64,000 nucleotides of DNA from Candidatus Rhodoferax odensensis (GCA_016718405.1 JADKDJ010000008.1:200323-264322); one strand, 5' to 3'. Numbered from the stretch's first letter, positions 17,331 through 26,292 are shown. Notes: generated by a model from the sequence alone, not told the origin. Numbers and translations: made by a program.

Positions 17331-17677
17331 TTGCCTGCCCCTTCTGTCGCCCGATCTGGGCAATGCTTGCGCCACTGCTGCTGACGATCAGCTCGGCGAA
17401 GGCCGCAAACGACCATCCGTGCGCGGCGGACGCCGTGAGCCGAGCAGTGAAACTGCTTGCGTTGCAGGCGGAAACAGACCAACCGGGCGCGATTTCGAAA
17501 ACAGTGACCACGCTCAAACCCATGCGCAATCCGGCCAACACAAGGCAGAACTTCGATGTTCTCGCCGTCAAGGGCTACGCTTACAAGTCCGAATACCGCA
17601 TGCGATTCATCTACGCCCAGATCCCCGGTCAATGTGCACTGGTCGGACAGGAGATTTTGGAGCACACCGGCTTGTAG
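17327..17677 (+). CDS. small secreted protein, possible immunity/inhibitor partner
   Basis: A 116-residue protein starting at GTG 17327, overlapping the stop of the GH19-type gene (GTGA). Residues 1-26 are hydrophobic and end in SSAKAA, as expected for a signal peptide cut before NDHPC. The mature part of about 90 residues has two cysteines (HPCAAD and GQCALV) that could form a disulfide in the periplasm. I do not recognise the family. Direct coupling to a cell-wall hydrolase suggests a periplasmic inhibitor that protects the producer, as in lysozyme inhibitors or effector-immunity pairs. The gene is intact although its partner is broken. Confidence 0.6.
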   Translation: MIACPFCRPIWAMLAPLLLTISSAKAANDHPCAADAVSRAVKLLALQAETDQPGAISKTVTTLKPMRNPANTRQNFDVLAVKGYAYKSEYRMRFIYAQIPGQCALVGQEILEHTGL

Positions 17678-17853
17678 CTGATCACCTGCGGACACAAGTC
17701 CCAGTTGGACATCAGGCTTCGATGCCGGTTGGCAATGCGATACTTGGCCGCATGCGCTTGAAGTACCAATCTGAGCCCGTGCCAAGTGCTCACACACCGC
17801 GCCAGTCACCATCACGGTGGCGCAGCCCTCACCCAAGACGGGCGCTGCGCCCG

Positions 17854-19071
17854 ATGAGGCCGCAGCCACTGACGCGCTTTGGTGCGCTCACCGGCACGTA
17901 CTTTGCGGCCATCGGCCTGTTCAACCCCTATGCGCCGTTGTGGTTCCAGAGCCTGGGCTTCTCGACGCTGGTGATTGGCGCCATCGCTTCGCTGCAAAGC
18001 TGGACACGGGTGGTGGCCCCCTACGCCTGGAGTTGGGGCGGCGACCACACCGGGCGCCGGGTGGAACTGATCCGTCTGGCCACGCTGGGTGCGGTGCTCT
18101 CGTCGCTGGGCTTGCTGGCCGTGCAGGCGATGCAGCCGATGGGCGCGACCGAACTGGTGGTGGCGGTGGCACTGATGACCACGCTGCTGTTTGTGGCCAA
18201 CAGCGGCGTGGTGCCCTTGTACGAGGCATCGCTGGCCCACCTGCTGCAAACGCCCGATGGCGGTATCGACGCCAAACGCTACGGCCGGGTGCGGGTCTGG
18301 GGCTCGGTCGGATTCATCGTCGCTGTAACCTCGTTTGGTGTGCTGCTGGAGCGCTTTGGCATTGGTGTATTTCCCGCATTCGTGGCGGTCATGAACGTGT
18401 TGCTGCTGGTGGCCGCGCTACGCTTGCCGGCCACCCACGCGGAGGCCATGCACGACGAGCCCGCACCGGCGGTGTTGCCCCGGCTCAAACGACCCGAGGT
18501 GGCGTGGTTCTTTGGGTCGGTGTTCTTTACGGTGTTGGCCCACACCAGTTTGTACGCCTTCTTCTCGCTCTACCTGGTGTCGCTGGGCTACGGCAAAGGC
18601 GCCGTGGGTGCCTTGTGGGCGGTGAGCGTGGCGGTAGAGATCGTGTTCTTCTGGACCCAGGGTCGCTGGTTCCCGCGGCTCACGCCGCACCGCTGGCTGC
18701 AAGTGGTGGCAGTCGTCACGACGCTGCGCTTTGCGGCTACCGCCCTGGGCGGCGCGTGGGCCACGATGCTGGTGCTGGCGCAGCTCACGCACGCCATCAC
18801 CTTTGCCGCCCACCACGCTGCCTGCATTGCGTTGGTGCAACGCTTGTTTCCTGGGCGCTTGCGCGGGCGCGGGCAGGCGCTGTACACCACGCTGGGCTAC
18901 GGCGTATCCGGTGTGGTGGGTGGGGTTGGCGGCGGCTGGCTCATCAGCCATCTGGGGTTTGCAGCCGCGTTCTGGGCCGCGGCGCTGTGCGGGCTCACGG
19001 CCCTGGGCTGCGCCACGGCCAGCGCACGTAGCCAGGCGCGGGGACATGGCGGCCATCCAGGCACCGATTGA
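17854..19071 (+). CDS. MFS transporter
   Basis: A 405-residue inner-membrane transporter with about 12 hydrophobic segments. It resembles the 3-phenylpropionate/nucleoside permease-like branch of the major facilitator superfamily (N-terminus YFAAIGLFNPYAPLWFQSLGFS; YGRVRVWGSVGFIVAV after helix 4; a cytoplasmic loop around residues 195-215). The ATG at 17854 was chosen because the conserved first helix begins about 10 residues later. The plus strand just upstream has a small hairpin, GGGCG-CTG-CGCCC, next to the start, which might affect initiation. The substrate is unknown. The arsenosugar genes begin 150 bases downstream, but no functional link is evident. Confidence 0.85.
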   Translation: MRPQPLTRFGALTGTYFAAIGLFNPYAPLWFQSLGFSTLVIGAIASLQSWTRVVAPYAWSWGGDHTGRRVELIRLATLGAVLSSLGLLAVQAMQPMGATELVVAVALMTTLLFVANSGVVPLYEASLAHLLQTPDGGIDAKRYGRVRVWGSVGFIVAVTSFGVLLERFGIGVFPAFVAVMNVLLLVAALRLPATHAEAMHDEPAPAVLPRLKRPEVAWFFGSVFFTVLAHTSLYAFFSLYLVSLGYGKGAVGALWAVSVAVEIVFFWTQGRWFPRLTPHRWLQVVAVVTTLRFAATALGGAWATMLVLAQLTHAITFAAHHAACIALVQRLFPGRLRGRGQALYTTLGYGVSGVVGGVGGGWLISHLGFAAAFWAAALCGLTALGCATASARSQARGHGGHPGTD

Positions 19072-19221
19072 CTTGCCCGCGCCGCGTCAATGCGCGCGCA
19101 ACGGCCTTTGCCGTCAACCGAGACAGCGCGCCGGCTTCGGTGTAAGAATTCCAATGGCTGGCCGACCAATTGGCCAAAGCCTTTACGCTGACCACGAACG
19201 ACCCGTTTCAACAGGAGTCCC

Positions 19222-20205
19222 ATGCACGCTACCTTGCCTTTGTTAGAGCACACCGAGTTTCCCGCCCTTAGCCGGCGCGCGCTCAGTACGCTGCAAGTTA
19301 ACCTGGGTTATCGCTGCAACCAGAGCTGCCTGCACTGCCACGTTAACGCCGGCCCCACACGCACCGAGATGATGGAGCCCGACGTCTTGGCCTTGATCCC
19401 GCAGGTATTGCGCGCGCGCGGTATCCGCGCCCTGGACCTGACCGGCGGTGCGCCCGAGTTGCACCAGGGGTTCCGCCAATTGGTGGCCGATGCCACTGCG
19501 CAGGGTGTGCAGGTGATCGACCGCTGCAACCTGACCATTCTGTTCGAGCCCGGCCAGCATGATCTGGCCGAGTTCCTGGCCGCGCAGCGGGTTGAGGTGG
19601 TCGCCTCGCTGCCCTGCTACTCGGTGGCCAACGTCGACAAGCAGCGTGGCGAAGGCGTGTTCGACAAAAGCATCGCGGCGCTGCAAAGACTCAACGCACT
19701 GGGCTACGGTCAGCCCGATTCCGGGCTGACCCTCAACCTGGTCTACAACCCGCAGGGCGCCGTGCTGCCGCCCAACCAGGTCACCTTGCAGGCCGATTAC
19801 AAGCGCGAGTTGATGCAGCACTTTGGCATCCACTTCAACCAGCTCTTCACCCTGGCCAACATGCCAATCCAGCGTTTTGGCTCGATGCTGATTTCCAAAG
19901 GTAAGTTCAACGACTACGTGCAACTGCTCAAGGACAACTTTGCCAGCGCCAACCTCGACAGTGTGATGTGCCGCGATCTGATCAGCGTCGATTGGCAAGG
20001 CTATTTGTACGATTGCGATTTCAACCAGCAGTTGGGTCTGGCGCTGAGCGCGGCCACTCCCACGGCGCGCTTGCTGGGCAACCGACCGCACTTGCGCGAG
20101 CTGCTGCAGGACAACCCGATCGGTCGGCCAATACGGGTTGCCGAACACTGCTACGGCTGCACCGCCGGACAAGGCAGCAGTTGTGGCGGCGCACTGGGCG
20201 CCTGA
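19222..20205 (+). CDS. arsS: arsenosugar biosynthesis radical SAM protein
   Basis: A 327-residue radical S-adenosylmethionine enzyme. The iron-sulfur cysteines are C32, C36 and C39 in RCNQSCLHCH, followed by the SAM-contacting LDLTGGAPELH. The C-terminal DUF3641-type region carries CRDLISVDWQGYLYDCDF and CYGCTAGQGSSCGG, cysteines suited to an auxiliary cluster. ArsS proteins join a deoxyadenosyl-type group to dimethylarsenite on the way to dimethylarsinoyl ribosides. It heads a plus-strand cluster with two arsenosugar-associated glycosyltransferases and arsM, which strongly supports the call. Confidence 0.93.
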   Translation: MHATLPLLEHTEFPALSRRALSTLQVNLGYRCNQSCLHCHVNAGPTRTEMMEPDVLALIPQVLRARGIRALDLTGGAPELHQGFRQLVADATAQGVQVIDRCNLTILFEPGQHDLAEFLAAQRVEVVASLPCYSVANVDKQRGEGVFDKSIAALQRLNALGYGQPDSGLTLNLVYNPQGAVLPPNQVTLQADYKRELMQHFGIHFNQLFTLANMPIQRFGSMLISKGKFNDYVQLLKDNFASANLDSVMCRDLISVDWQGYLYDCDFNQQLGLALSAATPTARLLGNRPHLRELLQDNPIGRPIRVAEHCYGCTAGQGSSCGGALGA

Positions 20206-20226
20206 TGCGAGCAGGGGTCCTTGCCG

Positions 20227-20898
20227 ATGATTGACATCGTGGTACCGGTCCTCAACGAAGCGGCAGGTTGGCCCGCGCTGCAGCGCCGACTGGCCGCGCT
20301 TGCCGCCTATGACGAAGTAAAGGTATGGGTGGTAGACGGTGGCAGCCACGATGGCACGGCCACACTGGCTGACCAAAGCGGCCTGGCCGTGCTGCACAGC
20401 CAGAGTGGCCGCGCTCGGCAGATGAACACCGGCGCGGCACAAGCCCTTGGCGAGGTGTTGCTGTTTTTGCACGCCGACACCACGCTGCCCGACCATTGGC
20501 TCGATGCGATACGCGCCGGTTTGGATACCGGCGCGGTCTGGGGCCGTTTCGACGTGACCATTGAGGGACAGTCCCCGATGCTGAAGGTGGTTGCATTCCT
20601 GATGAACTGGCGTTCGCGCCTGAGCGGCATTGCCACGGGTGACCAGGCGCTCTTCATGCGGCGCTCGGCGTTTGACGCGGTGCGCGGCTTCCCGGATCAG
20701 CCCTTGATGGAGGACATTGAAATCAGCAAACGCCTGCTCAGGCTGTCGCGCCCGGCGTGCCTGCGCGCGCGCGTGGCGACATCCGGGCGGCGCTGGGACA
20801 GCCGTGGCGTCTGGCGCACCATCTTCCTGATGTGGCGGCTGCGCTTTGCCTATTGGCGCGGCCACAGCGCCACCGACTTGGCGCGCGCCTACCGATGA
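20227..20898 (+). CDS. glycosyltransferase of the arsenosugar cluster (TIGR04283-like)
   Basis: A 223-residue GT-A fold glycosyltransferase. Visible are IDIVVPVLNEA at the N-terminus, the nucleotide-sugar motif VVDGGSHDGT and the metal-binding FLHADTTLP (DxD-like). A late conserved stretch, GVWRTIFLMWRLRFAYW, could associate with the membrane. It starts 21 bases after arsS; ATG 20227 fits better than TTG 20221. Its stop overlaps the next glycosyltransferase start (ATGA at 20895). It probably adds or modifies the sugar part of arsenosugars; the exact donor and acceptor are not established. Confidence 0.88.
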   Translation: MIDIVVPVLNEAAGWPALQRRLAALAAYDEVKVWVVDGGSHDGTATLADQSGLAVLHSQSGRARQMNTGAAQALGEVLLFLHADTTLPDHWLDAIRAGLDTGAVWGRFDVTIEGQSPMLKVVAFLMNWRSRLSGIATGDQALFMRRSAFDAVRGFPDQPLMEDIEISKRLLRLSRPACLRARVATSGRRWDSRGVWRTIFLMWRLRFAYWRGHSATDLARAYR

Positions 20899-21536
20899 GT
20901 GTCGTCACGCGCATCGTCGTCATGGCCAAGGCGCCGAGCCCAGGCTTTGCCAAGACCCGGCTGATTCCGGCGCTCGGTCCCCATGGCGCGGCTTCGTTGG
21001 CCAGTCGCATGCTCCAGCACACACTCGACACAGCCCTTGGTGCCGCCATCGGACCAGTGGAACTGTGCGCGGCACCCGATCCCGCAGACCCGACCTGGCA
21101 ACACGTCGCGGTGCCGCGTGGCGTGGTCTGGAGCGCACAGGGCACTGGTGATTTGGGTGCGCGCATGGCGCGCGCTGCGCAGCGTGCGTGCTCCCAGGCT
21201 GCGCGCGTGCTGCTGATTGGCACCGACTGTCCCGCTCTGGGAGCAACACAGCTGCAAGGCGCCGCCGCTGCCCTGGACGACCACGACGCAACTCTGCTAC
21301 CCACCTTTGATGGCGGCTACGCCTTGTTGGGATTGCGCGAAGTACATGCCAGCCTGTTTGAGGACATGCCGTGGAGCACCTCCGTCGTGGCCCGCGAAAC
21401 CTTGCGCCGCACCGAGCAGCTTGGCTGGCGCGTCAAGCGGCTGGCGACGCTGCGCGACATTGATGAGCCATCCGACTTGCAGTGGCTGCCACCGAGCTGG
21501 CAGGCCGACCTGAAGGCGGCCACCGATGCAGGGTAG
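20895..21536 (+). CDS. glycosyltransferase of the arsenosugar cluster (TIGR04282-like)
   Basis: A 213-residue nucleotidyl/glycosyltransferase of the DUF2064 type. The N-terminus RIVVMAKAPSPGFAKTRLIP is the nucleotide-binding signature of this family, and IGTDCPALGATQL carries the acidic metal site, followed by LLPTFDGGYALLGLR. Its start overlaps the previous stop (ATGA), so translation is coupled, and its end overlaps the DUF3047 gene by 11 bases. DUF2064 proteins accompany ArsS in several bacteria; the precise reaction is unknown. Confidence 0.88.
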   Translation: MSVVTRIVVMAKAPSPGFAKTRLIPALGPHGAASLASRMLQHTLDTALGAAIGPVELCAAPDPADPTWQHVAVPRGVVWSAQGTGDLGARMARAAQRACSQAARVLLIGTDCPALGATQLQGAAAALDDHDATLLPTFDGGYALLGLREVHASLFEDMPWSTSVVARETLRRTEQLGWRVKRLATLRDIDEPSDLQWLPPSWQADLKAATDAG

Positions 21537-22311
21537 ACCGGTCGTCTCGGCGCTGGTGGCGCTGCTGACCCAAGCGCCAGGCGCCGCTTTGGCCACGCCG
21601 GCGGCCCCCATTTGGGTTGGCCGGTTTGCGCCGGTGGCGGCGACCGGGTCCAGCGCCGCGCCGCTGCCGTGGCGCGTGGTGCAGCTGGACGCCAAAGTGC
21701 CCCCCACGCAGTACCAGATTCGGACATGGGACGGGGTCACCGCGATCGAGGCCAACGCCCGCGCCAGCATGGCGCTGCTGGCGCGACCGCTGGAGCTGGA
21801 CTTGTCGGCCACCCCCGTGCTGTGCTGGCGCTGGCGGGTGGAACGGGTGCTGCAACTCGCCGACCTGTCCACCAAAAACGGCGACGATTACGCCGCGCGC
21901 GTGTATGTCGCGTTTCGCATTGACCCCAGCGCCATGAGCTTTGGAACACGCGCCAGCCTCGGAATTGCCCGCGCCGCCTTCGGCCCGATGGTGCCCGATG
22001 GGGCGCTCAACTACGTCTGGGACAACCACCACCCGGTGGGCACGCGCGCGCCCAACGCCTATACCGCGCGCACTGTGATGGTGGTCCAGCGCAGCGGCGC
22101 TACGCAGCTTGGCCAGTGGGTAAGTGAGCGTGTCAACGTATTGGCCGATGCGGTGCAGGCCTTTGGCACCGATAAGCTGAAAGCGACCCTGTTGGCGGTG
22201 GCAGCAGATACCGACAACACCCGCGAGCAAGCCCACTCGGGATTTGCCGATTTGCACTTTGTGGGCGCCAGCCAGGCCTGCAGGTTCGAGACCACTGCGG
22301 CAACGCCGTAA
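21526..22311 (+). CDS. DUF3047 family exported protein
   Basis: A 261-residue protein with a hydrophobic N-terminus ending near AALATPA, consistent with export. The rest is DUF3047-like (VLCWRWRVERVLQLADLSTKNGDDYAARVYVAF, then DGALNYVWDNHHPVG and NAYTARTVMVVQRSG). The Asp-Asp-Tyr and Trp-rich pattern resembles a carbohydrate-binding beta fold, but no activity is known. It overlaps the preceding glycosyltransferase gene by 11 bases and lies 78 bases before arsM, so it appears to be part of the arsenosugar operon. It could help export or bind the product; that is inference. Confidence 0.8.
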   Translation: MQGRPVVSALVALLTQAPGAALATPAAPIWVGRFAPVAATGSSAAPLPWRVVQLDAKVPPTQYQIRTWDGVTAIEANARASMALLARPLELDLSATPVLCWRWRVERVLQLADLSTKNGDDYAARVYVAFRIDPSAMSFGTRASLGIARAAFGPMVPDGALNYVWDNHHPVGTRAPNAYTARTVMVVQRSGATQLGQWVSERVNVLADAVQAFGTDKLKATLLAVAADTDNTREQAHSGFADLHFVGASQACRFETTAATP

Positions 22312-22389
22312 TCGTCAACTGTAAGAAAACCCGCACTGGCGCGACTGCTGTCGAACTTCTCCCAACCACTCCCTTCTTTCGGACGCCTC

Positions 22390-23430
22390 ATGCACGACAT
22401 CGTTCAAGACTATTACGGCCGCCAGTTGCAGCATTCCGGCGACCTCAAGACCAGCGCCTGCTGTGACATCAGCCAGGTACCCGAGTGGCTTAAGCCACTG
22501 CTTTCGCGCATTCACCCGGAGGTGCTGTCGCGCTACTACGGCTGCGGCCTGGTCTGCCCGCCGCTGCTGACCGGCTGCCGCGTGCTGGACTTGGGCTGTG
22601 GCTCGGGCCGCGACGTGTACGCCCTGGCGCAACTGGTCGGCCCAACCGGCGAGGTGGTGGGGGTGGACATGACCGACGAGCAACTTGCCGTCGCCGAGAG
22701 ACATCGCGCCTTTCACGCCGAGGCCTTTGGCTACGACAACGTACGCTTTGTGCAAGGCTACATCGAACGCCTGGACGAGCTGGGCCTGGAGCCGGGCAGT
22801 TTCGACGTGATCGTGTCCAACTGCGTGGTCAACCTCTCACCGGACAAGGACGCCGTGCTCAGCGGCGTGCAGCGGCTGCTTAAACCGGGTGGTGAGTTCT
22901 TCTTCTCGGACGTTTACGCCGACCGGCGCGTGCCCGCCGCCGTGCGCAATGACCCGGTGCTGTACGGCGAGTGTCTGGGCGGTGCGCTGTACTGGAACGA
23001 CTTCCTGCGCCTGTCGCACCGCCAGGGCTTCATCGATCCGCGCCTGGTGACCGATCGACCGCTGGCCATCACCGACCCGGCCTTGCAGCCACGCGTGGGC
23101 AACTTGCACTTCTACTCGGCCACCTACCGCCTGTTCAAGCTCGACACGCTGGAGACCGCCTGCGAGGACCACGGCCAGGCGGTGGTCTACCGTGGCAGCA
23201 TCCCCGATTGCCCAGAGCGGTTTGTGCTGGACAAGCACCACAGCATCGAGACCGGCCGCGTCTTCCCGGTTTGCGGCAACACCTGGCGCATGTTGCACGA
23301 TACGCGGTTTGCGTCGCACTTCGACTTCATTGGCGACTTCAGCCGCCACTTTGGGCTGTTTGCCGGGTGCGGAGGTGGCTTGCCATTTGACACGGCAGGC
23401 ACGGATGCTGGGGTGACCCCATGCTGCTGA
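22390..23430 (+). CDS. arsM: arsenite methyltransferase
   Basis: A 346-residue SAM-dependent methyltransferase that methylates As(III). The SAM site is RVLDLGCGSGRDVYALAQL near residues 63-81, followed by VVGVDMTDEQL. Candidate arsenic-binding cysteines are in SACCDI (C24, C25), in YYGCGLVCPPL, in SNCVVNLSPDKDAVL (the conserved central Cys) and near the C-terminus (FAGCGGGLPF, TPCC). In the ArsM-ArsS pathway it makes dimethylarsenite for ArsS. It follows arsS and its glycosyltransferases on the same strand and precedes a PiT transporter gene. Confidence 0.93.
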   Translation: MHDIVQDYYGRQLQHSGDLKTSACCDISQVPEWLKPLLSRIHPEVLSRYYGCGLVCPPLLTGCRVLDLGCGSGRDVYALAQLVGPTGEVVGVDMTDEQLAVAERHRAFHAEAFGYDNVRFVQGYIERLDELGLEPGSFDVIVSNCVVNLSPDKDAVLSGVQRLLKPGGEFFFSDVYADRRVPAAVRNDPVLYGECLGGALYWNDFLRLSHRQGFIDPRLVTDRPLAITDPALQPRVGNLHFYSATYRLFKLDTLETACEDHGQAVVYRGSIPDCPERFVLDKHHSIETGRVFPVCGNTWRMLHDTRFASHFDFIGDFSRHFGLFAGCGGGLPFDTAGTDAGVTPCC

Positions 23431-23473
23431 GCGCGCTGCCTCGTACGGCAGCCACATCGGCAGGACGATCCTG

Positions 23474-24577
23474 ATGGCGTGGCTGCTCGTCGGCGCGGCC
23501 CTGTTTGTGGCGTTCAGCAATGGCGCCAACGACAATTTCAAGGGCTTTGCCACCGTGTGGGGCTCTGACACGCTCAACTACCGGCAAGCGCTGCTGCTGG
23601 CCACCGCGGCCACGCTGACCGGTAGCCTGGTCTCGCTTGGCTTGGCCGATGCCCTGGTGCAGCAGTTCTCCGGCAGAGGTCTGGTAAACCAGACTGCAGT
23701 CGATGCACCGGGTTTCATCCTCAGTGTCGCGCTGGGCGCGGCCGCCACAATCTGGCTTGCCACACGGTTGGGATTGCCCATCTCGACGACCCATGCGCTG
23801 ATCGGCGGCCTGGTCGGGGCCGGCTTGGGACAATCCGGCGGCGCGGTGCATCTTGAACGATTGGCCAGCAACTTCCTGTTGCCGCTGCTGCTTAGCCCGA
23901 TACTGGCCGCGGTCCTGGGGGTCACGGCCTACCGCCTGCTTCGGCGCAGCCCGGCGCGACGCGATTGCGCGTGTGTGGTGGCGCCGCAGATGACCGCCGC
24001 CGTGGCCGGGCAAGCGGAGTTGCCGGTAAGTCGGGCAGCGCTGCCAAGCCTGGTGCTCGCGCCAGCGGCCGAATGTGCGCGCCTGGACACCGCCGTACGG
24101 CTGTCGGTCCCGCGCAGCCTGGACCGCCTGCACGTGTTGTCGGCGATGTCGATTTGCTTTGCCCGCGCTGTCAACGACACCCCGAAGCTGGCCGCGCTGC
24201 TGCTGGCGGCCCACCTGTTGAACGCTCAGGTTTCAATCTCCCTGATCGCTGCCGCCATGGCCATCGGCGGCCTGTTGTTTGCCAAGCGCGTGGCGCGCAC
24301 CATGAGCCAGCGTGTGGTGCGCATGGACCACGCCCAGGGCCTGACGGCCAACCTGATCACCGCGGCGCTGGTGCTGCTGGCGAGCAAGTTTGGCTTGCCG
24401 GTGTCGACCACCCACGTGGCGGTGGGTTCCATTGCCGGCGTGGGCGCCAGCGCCCACACGCTGGACTGGCAAGCGCTCCGCACGGTTGTGCTGTCGTGGC
24501 TGGCCACCTTGCCACTGGCGGCCACCGCCGCCTGGCTGGTGGCGCAAATAGCGCAATCAAGCGTGCTGATAGGCTGA
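23474..24577 (+). CDS. PiT-family inorganic phosphate transporter
   Basis: A 367-residue membrane transporter with two PiT signature repeats, FSNGANDNFKG near residue 15 and ARAVNDTPKLAAL in the second half, each near LGLPISTTHALIGG and FGLPVSTTHVAVGS segments. PiT carriers import phosphate with protons or cations and also accept arsenate. It follows arsM by 43 bases and seems to be part of the arsenosugar cluster. It could supply phosphate selectively under arsenic stress or handle an arsenic species; sequence alone does not decide. It is shorter than E. coli PitA (about 499 residues). Confidence 0.88.
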   Translation: MAWLLVGAALFVAFSNGANDNFKGFATVWGSDTLNYRQALLLATAATLTGSLVSLGLADALVQQFSGRGLVNQTAVDAPGFILSVALGAAATIWLATRLGLPISTTHALIGGLVGAGLGQSGGAVHLERLASNFLLPLLLSPILAAVLGVTAYRLLRRSPARRDCACVVAPQMTAAVAGQAELPVSRAALPSLVLAPAAECARLDTAVRLSVPRSLDRLHVLSAMSICFARAVNDTPKLAALLLAAHLLNAQVSISLIAAAMAIGGLLFAKRVARTMSQRVVRMDHAQGLTANLITAALVLLASKFGLPVSTTHVAVGSIAGVGASAHTLDWQALRTVVLSWLATLPLAATAAWLVAQIAQSSVLIG

Positions 24578-24793
24578 GGACAGCGTTTGCCGATGCGCGT
24601 CGGCGCGGCGCGAACGCGACGTAGACGCCATGTACCGCTGCGTAGCGTGCACACACTGCCCCGGTGTCGTGGTGCGGTTGGGTGACGGGGACGGATACAA
24701 CCAAGACCATGGCAAACTGGATCTACCGCTCTATCTGGATGCGGCCTTGTACCACGCCAGCGGTACCTGACGATTGCCGCTGACGCACGCTCT

Positions 24794-25273
24794 TTAGCCG
24801 CCCGAGCCTATCTTGGGGCGGGGCGTACTGGTAGCCGACTTGGTGAAGGACCGCCGTGCCTGCGCCGCGCCCGCGCCGCTGTCAGAAACGGACGCAGTTC
24901 CCTGAGCAATTGATACAGGCTGGTCGCGCGCGCACTTCAAGGACGCAAAGGCAGCCTGAAGTTCCTTCTTCAAGGTATGCAGTTGTTGGATATGCGCGTC
25001 GATTTGCGCCATCTTGGTTTGCAACTGCCGTTCAATGTCGGTGCGCCCAAGTTGGCCGCTGGCAAACTGCGGCAGGATCAGGCGAATCTCGGCCAGTGAA
25101 AACCCTAGAGATTGCGCCCCGCGTACGAAACGAACGGCCTCCACATGGGCAAGGGTGTAACTGCGGTAGCCGTTGTCCTGACGGTTGGGCGCCTGCAATA
25201 GCCCCTGCTTTTCGTAATAGCGCACTGTATCGGTCGACACGCCAATGGTCTTGGCAAGTTGGCTGATGTTCAT
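24794..25273 (-). CDS. MerR-family transcriptional regulator
   Basis: A 159-residue MerR-type activator. The winged helix is at the N-terminus (MNISQLAKTIGVSTDTVRYYEKQGLL), followed by NGYRSYTLAHVEAVRFV and a dimerising coiled coil (about 80-115). The effector region keeps a single Cys (SLKCARDQP), which argues against a classical metal sensor with a two-cysteine site. It is divergent from a secreted MBL-fold hydrolase gene, and a MerR-type promoter with dyad lies between them, so it probably controls that gene and itself. The inducer is unknown. Confidence 0.88.
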   Translation of the reverse strand: MNISQLAKTIGVSTDTVRYYEKQGLLQAPNRQDNGYRSYTLAHVEAVRFVRGAQSLGFSLAEIRLILPQFASGQLGRTDIERQLQTKMAQIDAHIQQLHTLKKELQAAFASLKCARDQPVSIAQGTASVSDSGAGAAQARRSFTKSATSTPRPKIGSGG

Positions 25274-25305
25274 GGCTCGGTTCAGTAATCAGCGTTAAAA
25301 AGTGT

Positions 25306-25337
25306 TTGACCTTGGAGCATAGACCAAGCTCTAGAGT
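25306..25337 (+). promoter_or_regulatory. MerR-type promoter and operator upstream of the MBL hydrolase gene
   Basis: A -35 box TTGACC (25306-25311) and a weak -10 near TAGAGT (25332-25337) are separated by about 20 bases, the long spacing expected for MerR-activated promoters. The spacer holds the dyad CTTGG-N8-CCAAG. It lies 37 bases before the hydrolase ATG at 25375 and just upstream of the divergent merR gene. Confidence 0.65.
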
Positions 25338-25374
25338 TCAGCAGTTTTCAACCAATTTCTATCCAGTGCCGCCC

Positions 25375-26292
25375 ATGAAATACCTATCCGCCCTTCAGAT
25401 TTTCGCCCTTGCAGCCATGCTGGCGTGCGGCGCAGCGCAAGCGCAAGCCCCGGTCGCGGCGACGACGACACCACCCAAAGTGGGCTTCGCCATCATCAAA
25501 ACCAGCAAGATATCGGTAACCGAGCGTTTGATGCTGCCAGACGGAAGCCTGACCAAGAAGACAGACACCAACTTCTCGGCCTTTCTGATAAAGCACAAGG
25601 ACGACTACCTGTTGTTCGACACCGGACTTGGCGCCAACATCGAAGCGCAGTACGCGCAAGACATGCCGCACTGGGCGCGCCCATTCTTCAAATTTGACAA
25701 GCCGGTGCGGTCCGCGCGCAAACAACTCGATGACGCCGGTTTTGCGCCCATCGAGCGCGTGATCGTCAGTCATGGCCACTGGGATCATGCCAGCGGTGTG
25801 CCGGATTTCCCGGAGGCACAAATATTCGCATCAGCGGACGAGATGCCCAGCATTGCGCATCCCTCGGTCGGCGCAGCCACAGTCTGGCCATCGCAGGTCG
25901 CGACCCCAAACACCCGCTGGGTGCCGCTGGTGTTGCGGCCTATTGCCTACAAGGGCTACGCACGGAGCTTGGATCTATACAACGATGGCAGTGTGGTGCT
26001 GGTGGCCATGCCTGGCCATACCAAGGGGTCCCTTGGCCTGTTCGTGACCGTGGATAGCGGCACATGCTACTTCTTCATCGGTGATGTGGCCTGGAAAACG
26101 GCCGCCATGCAAGCGGGTGCGCCCAAGTTCTGGGCCGCCAGCATGATCGTGGACGGGGATCGGGAACAGACTTTACGCAGTGTGCAGCAGGTGCGCGACG
26201 TCGTCCGGCAATACCCCGATGTAGTGGTGGTGCCTGCGCATGATGCGACGGCGCAAGACGCGCTGGGGTATTTTCCAAACTGGGTTCGATAG
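25375..26292 (+). CDS. secreted MBL-fold metallohydrolase
   Basis: A 305-residue metallo-beta-lactamase-fold protein. Residues 1-23 form a signal peptide (MKYLSALQIFALAAMLACGA, cut near AQAQA). The metal motif is SHGHWDHASGV (HxHxDH), with a second His in MPGHTKGSLG, an Asp in FIGDVAWKTA and a last His in VVPAHDAT. Lactonases of the N-acyl-homoserine lactone type share this pattern, so it may be a periplasmic lactonase or related hydrolase. It is controlled by the divergent MerR regulator, to judge from the operator upstream. Confidence 0.85.
   Translation: MKYLSALQIFALAAMLACGAAQAQAPVAATTTPPKVGFAIIKTSKISVTERLMLPDGSLTKKTDTNFSAFLIKHKDDYLLFDTGLGANIEAQYAQDMPHWARPFFKFDKPVRSARKQLDDAGFAPIERVIVSHGHWDHASGVPDFPEAQIFASADEMPSIAHPSVGAATVWPSQVATPNTRWVPLVLRPIAYKGYARSLDLYNDGSVVLVAMPGHTKGSLGLFVTVDSGTCYFFIGDVAWKTAAMQAGAPKFWAASMIVDGDREQTLRSVQQVRDVVRQYPDVVVVPAHDATAQDALGYFPNWVR

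Noticed and set aside
24578..24793. Possible small gene between the PiT carrier and merR
   Set aside because: Only short frames without ribosome sites; nothing recognisable in these 216 bases.
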